Assembly (NCBI GenBank): GCA_964566145.1
Contig: CAZMHN010000005.1
Location: forward strand, 1 to 44,128
DNA from: CAZMHN01 sp964566145
GTDB taxonomy: Bacteria; Patescibacteriota; Patescibacteriia; Veblenbacterales; UBA10138
Reading direction: 5' to 3'
DNA length: 44,128 nucleotides
This document shows, in pieces, positions 39,868 through 44,128 of the stretch. The position numbers and the translations under genes are program-made. Under the pieces are notes generated by a model. The model did no database searches, had not been told where the DNA came from, and was given only the letters and a program-made list of their open reading frames with translations. Position 1 is the first letter of the stretch. The number at the start of each line of letters is the position of its first letter.

Positions 39868-40923
39868 ATGCTGTTTTTTCATCACAGGCGCAATTTAGGG
39901 TTCGGCAATTGGTTGCGTTACGGTGTTCTCGTGGCTCTGTTTGGCATGTGTGCGGCCGGTTATGCCGCGTGGCAGTTCGCCCGCCCGGCCAGTTCGGCGC
40001 GAGAGCTTAGGCAGTTCAGCGTCAGAACAGGGGAGGGAGTAAAGACCATAGGCGCTCGTTTGCACGATCAAGGCCTTTTGCACAGCCGTTATTGGTTTGA
40101 GGTGTGGGTATGGCTATCGCGTACTGAGCGTTCTTTTGTGGCGGGGGAATATCAGCTGCCCGCGAATGTGAATATCATCAATGCGACGCGGCTTCTAACC
40201 GGCGCGATATCGCCGTCGAATGAAGTCACGGTGAAGATCATAGAAGGTTGGACCGCAAAACAGATGGGGGAATACCTAGAGCGCAATGAATTTATGTCGG
40301 CCGGCGCTTTTTTGAACTTCGTGGCTGGCGACGGCGGTTCGCGTACGTTGATAGGGGACTACGGCAATTTCTTGCAGAGCAAGCCTAAAAGTCTTTCACT
40401 TGAGGGGTACTTGTTCCCGGATACCTACCGCCTGTTCGCTGATTCCGGTCCGGAAGAACTCGTGCGACGAATGCTTGACAGGTTGTCGGAAAAATTTCCC
40501 AACGAGTGGAGGGAGAACATGGCGCAACGAGGTTATACGGTACACCAAACGCTCACCCTGGCGAGCATAGTGGAACGCGAGGTCCGCTCTGAAGAAGACC
40601 GCGCCATGGTGGCCGATATATTCCTGCGTCGTCTGGAAGCGGGCCAGGGACTGCAGGCAGACTCCACCGTGAATTACATTACCGGGAAGTCCGACCCTTC
40701 GGTCAGCGTCCAGGACACAAATGTGGATTCCCCGTATAACACCTACAGGTATAAGGGGCTTCCGCCGGGGCCGATATCGAATCCAGGACAAAGTTCCATT
40801 CAGGCTGTGGTTTTCCCGAGTCCGAACCGGTACTGGTACTTTCTTACGACTCAGGAAGGAGAGGTTGTTTATTCCACCACGTTTAGCGAACATATTCAAG
40901 CGAAAAATAAATACCTTCGGTAG
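39868..40923 (+). CDS. mltG: Endolytic murein transglycosylase MltG
   Basis: MltG cuts nascent glycan strands at the membrane and ends their polymerisation. The 351-aa protein has a cytoplasmic basic tip, one TM segment (about residues 17-36), a LysM-like region (FSVRTGEGVKTIGARLHDQGLL), and the YceG catalytic domain: LEGYLFPDTYR, ASIVEREV with the catalytic Glu (about 235), LQADSTVNY, SPYNTYRYKGLPPGPISNPG. Full length. The mRNA is predicted leaderless. Confidence 0.95.
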   Translation: MLFFHHRRNLGFGNWLRYGVLVALFGMCAAGYAAWQFARPASSARELRQFSVRTGEGVKTIGARLHDQGLLHSRYWFEVWVWLSRTERSFVAGEYQLPANVNIINATRLLTGAISPSNEVTVKIIEGWTAKQMGEYLERNEFMSAGAFLNFVAGDGGSRTLIGDYGNFLQSKPKSLSLEGYLFPDTYRLFADSGPEELVRRMLDRLSEKFPNEWRENMAQRGYTVHQTLTLASIVEREVRSEEDRAMVADIFLRRLEAGQGLQADSTVNYITGKSDPSVSVQDTNVDSPYNTYRYKGLPPGPISNPGQSSIQAVVFPSPNRYWYFLTTQEGEVVYSTTFSEHIQAKNKYLR

Positions 40924-41277
40924 GGAGGGGAATTTATTTTTTATGGCAAAAAGCCGGCAAGCGTATATGGTTTTTGTGTCAACGTAGCTAAAATAAAATC
41001 ATCCCATTTTTACTTCAACAGGTTGTATCACTGCCCCCGGCCTGAATTAGGTCGGGGATTTTGGTTTGGGTTCCGTTGTAGTGGTAAATCCTGGACCGGG
41101 AGCGTGGCGGTGCTTATGTAAATAATCCCGAGAACAGAATTGTGGTTCCCGGCACTTCAAAAACAGTTCGAAATGTGGTGATTTGAAAAAGTCCGCCTTC
41201 TGCCAAAATCTTTTACGGGCAAGGGTGCATTTTTTAGGGTCAATCCGGGCCCATTTTTTATTTACGTTCAAGTGCTA
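40924..41277 (+). other. AT-rich intergenic stretch with two terminator-like hairpins
   Basis: No gene supported on either strand. CCCCGGCC/GGTCGGGG (41035-41057, one G-U) with ATTTTGGTTT is a fair terminator, 110 nt after mltG. GGGTC/GGCCC (41237-41252) followed by ATTTTTTATTT is a weaker second one. An untranslated RNA between them (about 41064-41263) is possible, but I see no good promoter for it. Confidence 0.5.
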
Positions 41278-41306
41278 TTGAACAGAGGGCGCGTATATGC
41301 TATAAT
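41278..41306 (+). promoter_or_regulatory. Strong promoter of the surface protein gene
   Basis: TTGAAC (41278-41283), 17-nt spacer, TGC-TATAAT (hexamer 41301-41306, extended -10). The ~50-nt leader is A-rich without a Shine-Dalgarno and contains TTTCGCTGTAC-AAAGCGAAA, a hairpin with stem TTTCGCT/AAAGCGAAA (one bulge). Confidence 0.88.
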
Positions 41307-41364
41307 GTATATGTAATTTCGCTGTACAAAGCGAAAAAATAAAACAAAAAATAAACATACTACG

Positions 41365-44128
41365 ATGGCTTCCTTGAACGGAAAGCCAAAGAATTCGGAG
41401 CTATTGTCGCTCCAGCAAGCCGCAGCCGGTACCAGGTACTCGGCCGCGTATTTGCGTTTGCGGGTAAACCAGGGAAAACTTCGCGCAATCAAGCTGGGGA
41501 ACGCCTGGTACACGACCAAAGCCTGGGTGAACGAGTATATAGCCAAGCACGCTGACAATGCCAATGAAGCAAGGGAGGAAGTAAAGCAGATCAGTGCGGT
41601 TCCGGCGGCGCAGAGCGTTCCGCTGGTCATCCCCAGGCCTGCGCCGATGGATAAGCCCAGGCGCGTCCGCCCGACTTTGCCGCCAGTTGAACCGTTGGAG
41701 GCGTCACTGTCTCGGGTGGAGAAGTCAGGTTTGGCCAGTCTCATGGACGCTTGGCTCTACGGCAGGACGCTGCCTGCCTGGGCCCAGGAGTTTGCTCGCG
41801 CCGGAGCGGTAGGTGCCGTTGGCTTAGTGATGGCCTTCGGTTTCACGTACCTGAGCTTTTCGGGAACCATCGATTCCTCGGTTCGGCTTGTCGCCAACGC
41901 CAGTCAGACCGTCGGCAGGGTGCTGGCCCGGGAGACGCGAAACATTGCCACTGCCTCGCTCACGGTTTCAAGTAGGGTATCCGATGTCATAGGGCTTGCG
42001 ACCGAAACTAAGGGCGGCGCGCACCTCAAGCTCGCGCAGAGCGTCGGAAGTTACGTCGGAGAGCGTACGCAAGTCTTGAATGTGTTAGTGCCGGCTGAGT
42101 TGTCGTACGGCAGGGCGCTCAGCCGTTCATTGACGAACTTGGGCGTTGCCCTGACGGACGAAGGGCAAACCGTTCACGGTTCGTACTACGCCTATCCGAC
42201 AGGACGAGTAGAAGGCGCCAGCTCCAGCAGTTTGTACGGTAAGTACGTTGCATGGCTCGACAGGATGCGCAGGCGTCTCCTGGCGCTGTTCGACAATCCC
42301 GATGCAGTTCATTATACGCAGTACGTTCAAATTCAAGACCGTCCGGATTCCGGTGCGGTCGCGGTTCAAGACGGCACCGGGTCAGCTCCTCCAATTTTGC
42401 GTGGCGACGACGCAGAAATTCCTGTAGCTGAACAGCAGCCGCAGGAGCCGTCAGAAGGGCAAGTAGTTATGCCGCCAGTGACCGAGCCGTCAGATGGGGG
42501 CGCTGTTGCTGAACCCGGGTCGGACGGAAGCGTTACGGAGCCGGCGGGAGATGGCGGCGAAGCAACGAACGTACCAGAAGAGACAGCGCCTGAAGTCCCG
42601 GCGGCCGAAGATGACGAGGTGGCTCAGCAGACGCCGGCATACCATTTCCCCTCGACAGTTTCCAATTTCAAAGTCACAGGGACGCTTGATGCCGGCACGG
42701 TAAAAGCAGGCTCCTTATCCGCTAACTCCGGCAATATTTCAAAACTGGTCGCTGAGGAGCTTTCAAGCGGTACAGTAAGCGTGAGCGGACCCTTGAGCGC
42801 CGCGGGCGACGTAACTTTCGGATCCGGACCGCTGGCCATGACGTACGCTTCCGGCACCGGCCTCTTGGACGTGCCGACGCTGCAAGTTCGCGGTTCGTCG
42901 GTCTTCCAGGGTGATCTTACCTTGCGGGGCCAGTTGAACCTTGAGGGAGGGCTCGGGCTTACGCGCATGAGCGAGCTTCAGGTTACCGGGCCGACAATTC
43001 TGGACACCCTCGACGCTTCGACCATCGAGGCCACGCGCATAACCGTAAACACCATTGAAAACACCGGCCACATCTTTACGCATTCTTTGGGCGTTTCCGG
43101 TCAGGCAGGCATACAAAACCTTTCAGTCGAACTCCTGAACGTGGGGGGCAACAGCATAATCGGCAGTAACAGCTCCGACCGTCTGACAGTGAACGCGAGC
43201 ACTACGTTTGCTGGTCCGGTGAGCTTCTCCGGTCCTTTGACTGTTGGCGGCTCTATTACCCCGGGCGCAGACAATACGTACGACCTTGGATCAAGCGGGA
43301 GTCGCTGGCGCAATGCGTACCTCGGGCCGACCGGTCTCCAAATTTCCTCCACCGCCGGAACGAGCGGCGCGGGCGACGACTACACGCTCGGGGCTCTATC
43401 TTTCTCAGGCGCGAACCTGGTGTTGAAGAGCGAGGTGCAGGGCGCGGGCACAGCGGGCGACATCATACTGACGCCGTCGAGCGGTAACACTATTTTGAAC
43501 GACGGCACGAATACGCTACTGTCGGTGGTGGATCAGGGAACCTATGCTTTCCTCAGGCTGTCGGATAAAGGGACGGGCGGCGACCCCGCGACCTGTTCTC
43601 CCGGGGACATTTACTTCAATTCAGTGGATGCGACCGTGAAGGGCTGTACCGCCACGAACTCCTGGGAGGCGCTGGACGGCGGAGGCGGAGGTTCCAGCGT
43701 GCTGTCGGACATCACGGCGGCCGTTGCGAACAACACCATAGCCAACGGCAACTTCGCCCAAACCTGGAACTGGTCCCTGACGTCAGCGGGCCAGATTGGC
43801 TTTACGTTCGGGGAGAACTCCGCTTCGACCGCCGCCGGTACGCCAGCCATTCTGCGCACTCAGACTTTGGCCGCTTCGACCGCCATTCCGTTCTACGTTC
43901 AAAATTACGGCAACGCCGCCAGCTTCCGAGTTGATGACGTATCCGGCGACGCCACGCCGTTCATCATCGACGCCTCCGGCAATGTGGGCGTAGGTGACAC
44001 GATTCCCGATGCGCTTTTCACCGTAGGCTCCACGTCCCAGTTCCAAGTGAACTCCAGCGGGGCAGTGGCCGCGGCCACCGGCCTGGCCTCTTCAGGCACC
44101 ATCCAGTTCTCCTCCCTTTCCGCCAACG
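41365..44128 (+). CDS. Giant surface protein with cytoplasmic HTH and one TM (partial)
   Basis: Open from the ATG at 41365 to the window end (921 codons, no stop). Residues ~12-62 (ELLSLQQAAAGTRYSAAYLR, then LGNAWYTTKAWVNEYIAKH) look like a MerR/excisionase-type HTH_17 domain. A basic Pro-rich linker leads to one TM segment (~147-167, GAVGAVGLVMAFGFTYLSFSG). A helical region follows, then an acidic Pro/Glu/Gly linker (~333-426). The rest is long beta repeats of VTGTLDAGTVKAGSL and VSGPLSAAGDVTF type, with tail-fibre-like PGADNTYDLGSSGSRWRNAY (~633) and CSPGDIYFNSVDATVKGCT, typical of phage fibres and Patescibacteria adhesins. It is probably a host-contact protein. Confidence 0.85.
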   Translation, partial: MASLNGKPKNSELLSLQQAAAGTRYSAAYLRLRVNQGKLRAIKLGNAWYTTKAWVNEYIAKHADNANEAREEVKQISAVPAAQSVPLVIPRPAPMDKPRRVRPTLPPVEPLEASLSRVEKSGLASLMDAWLYGRTLPAWAQEFARAGAVGAVGLVMAFGFTYLSFSGTIDSSVRLVANASQTVGRVLARETRNIATASLTVSSRVSDVIGLATETKGGAHLKLAQSVGSYVGERTQVLNVLVPAELSYGRALSRSLTNLGVALTDEGQTVHGSYYAYPTGRVEGASSSSLYGKYVAWLDRMRRRLLALFDNPDAVHYTQYVQIQDRPDSGAVAVQDGTGSAPPILRGDDAEIPVAEQQPQEPSEGQVVMPPVTEPSDGGAVAEPGSDGSVTEPAGDGGEATNVPEETAPEVPAAEDDEVAQQTPAYHFPSTVSNFKVTGTLDAGTVKAGSLSANSGNISKLVAEELSSGTVSVSGPLSAAGDVTFGSGPLAMTYASGTGLLDVPTLQVRGSSVFQGDLTLRGQLNLEGGLGLTRMSELQVTGPTILDTLDASTIEATRITVNTIENTGHIFTHSLGVSGQAGIQNLSVELLNVGGNSIIGSNSSDRLTVNASTTFAGPVSFSGPLTVGGSITPGADNTYDLGSSGSRWRNAYLGPTGLQISSTAGTSGAGDDYTLGALSFSGANLVLKSEVQGAGTAGDIILTPSSGNTILNDGTNTLLSVVDQGTYAFLRLSDKGTGGDPATCSPGDIYFNSVDATVKGCTATNSWEALDGGGGGSSVLSDITAAVANNTIANGNFAQTWNWSLTSAGQIGFTFGENSASTAAGTPAILRTQTLAASTAIPFYVQNYGNAASFRVDDVSGDATPFIIDASGNVGVGDTIPDALFTVGSTSQFQVNSSGAVAAATGLASSGTIQFSSLSAN

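Noticed and set aside
41268..41744. 158-codon minus-strand frame
   Set aside because: It is antisense to the well-supported surface protein and its promoter, with no ribosome binding site or homology.

Overview
The window looks like a contiguous piece of chromosome from a Patescibacteria/CPR bacterium with fairly high GC, probably of the Parcubacteria type. This placement is an inference. It rests on very tight packing, ThrRS without a TGS domain, a baseplate-J-like single-TM protein, no rplJ/rplL after rplA, many small lineage-specific genes, and a giant surface protein. UGA is used as a stop (for example dut, rodA), so the recoded SR1/Gracilibacteria code is excluded. uL1 is present. I saw no insertion sequence, CRISPR array, tRNA or rRNA gene.

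Layout: 1-2742 secE-nusG-rplK-rplA-dcd. 2805-7019 is a deoxynucleotide block: P-loop nucleotide kinase, dut, purine nucleoside phosphorylase on the minus strand, thyA, folA and tmk, which together give a dCTP-to-dTDP route. 7040-10567 holds a small protein, gatB, miaA (minus) and two receiver-domain proteins. 10628-17657 is mostly minus strand: thrS behind a clear T-box riboswitch, a baseplate-J-like membrane protein, dnaE and a small membrane protein. 17760-20818 holds a membrane protein, rodA, a zinc ribbon protein and rplY. 20928-23536 (minus) holds a small protein, prmC, prfA and rpmE. 23655-26325 holds a 2-TM protein, rpsB (with structured leader), tsf and pyrH.

The unusual part is 26377-28952, between pyrH and gap. 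It has three consecutive transcription units in the same orientation, each with an almost perfect promoter (TTGAC-N-17-TAGTAT) and its own intrinsic terminator. The units are dense in hairpins. They encode one secreted protein of 128 aa and three small ORFs (36, 55 and 68 aa) that share an N-terminal motif [SA]P[LF][AR][GF]Y[IVM]-(x)-P. The third unit also carries a hairpin with the loop of 16S rRNA helix 24, and the first carries a perfect Shine-Dalgarno sequence in a hairpin loop. I recognise none of these; they could be small-protein mRNAs, large structured RNAs, or both.

From 29005 on: gap, a membrane-anchored protein with two cytochrome b5 domains, a 2-TM partner, pgk, eno and two tandem cofactor-independent phosphoglycerate mutases (lower glycolysis). 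Then come fpg, an atypical SDR, a PAP2 phosphatase, pcm and mltG. The last feature is a giant protein, cut by the window end, that joins a cytoplasmic HTH domain through one TM segment to a tail-fibre-like surface region.

Two classes of translation start recur. Ribosomal-protein genes and small accessory genes have Shine-Dalgarno sequences. Many housekeeping genes (gatB, miaA, dnaE, pgk, SDR, PAP2, mltG and others) have a -10 box 6-15 nt upstream of ATG and no Shine-Dalgarno, so their mRNAs are probably leaderless or nearly so.
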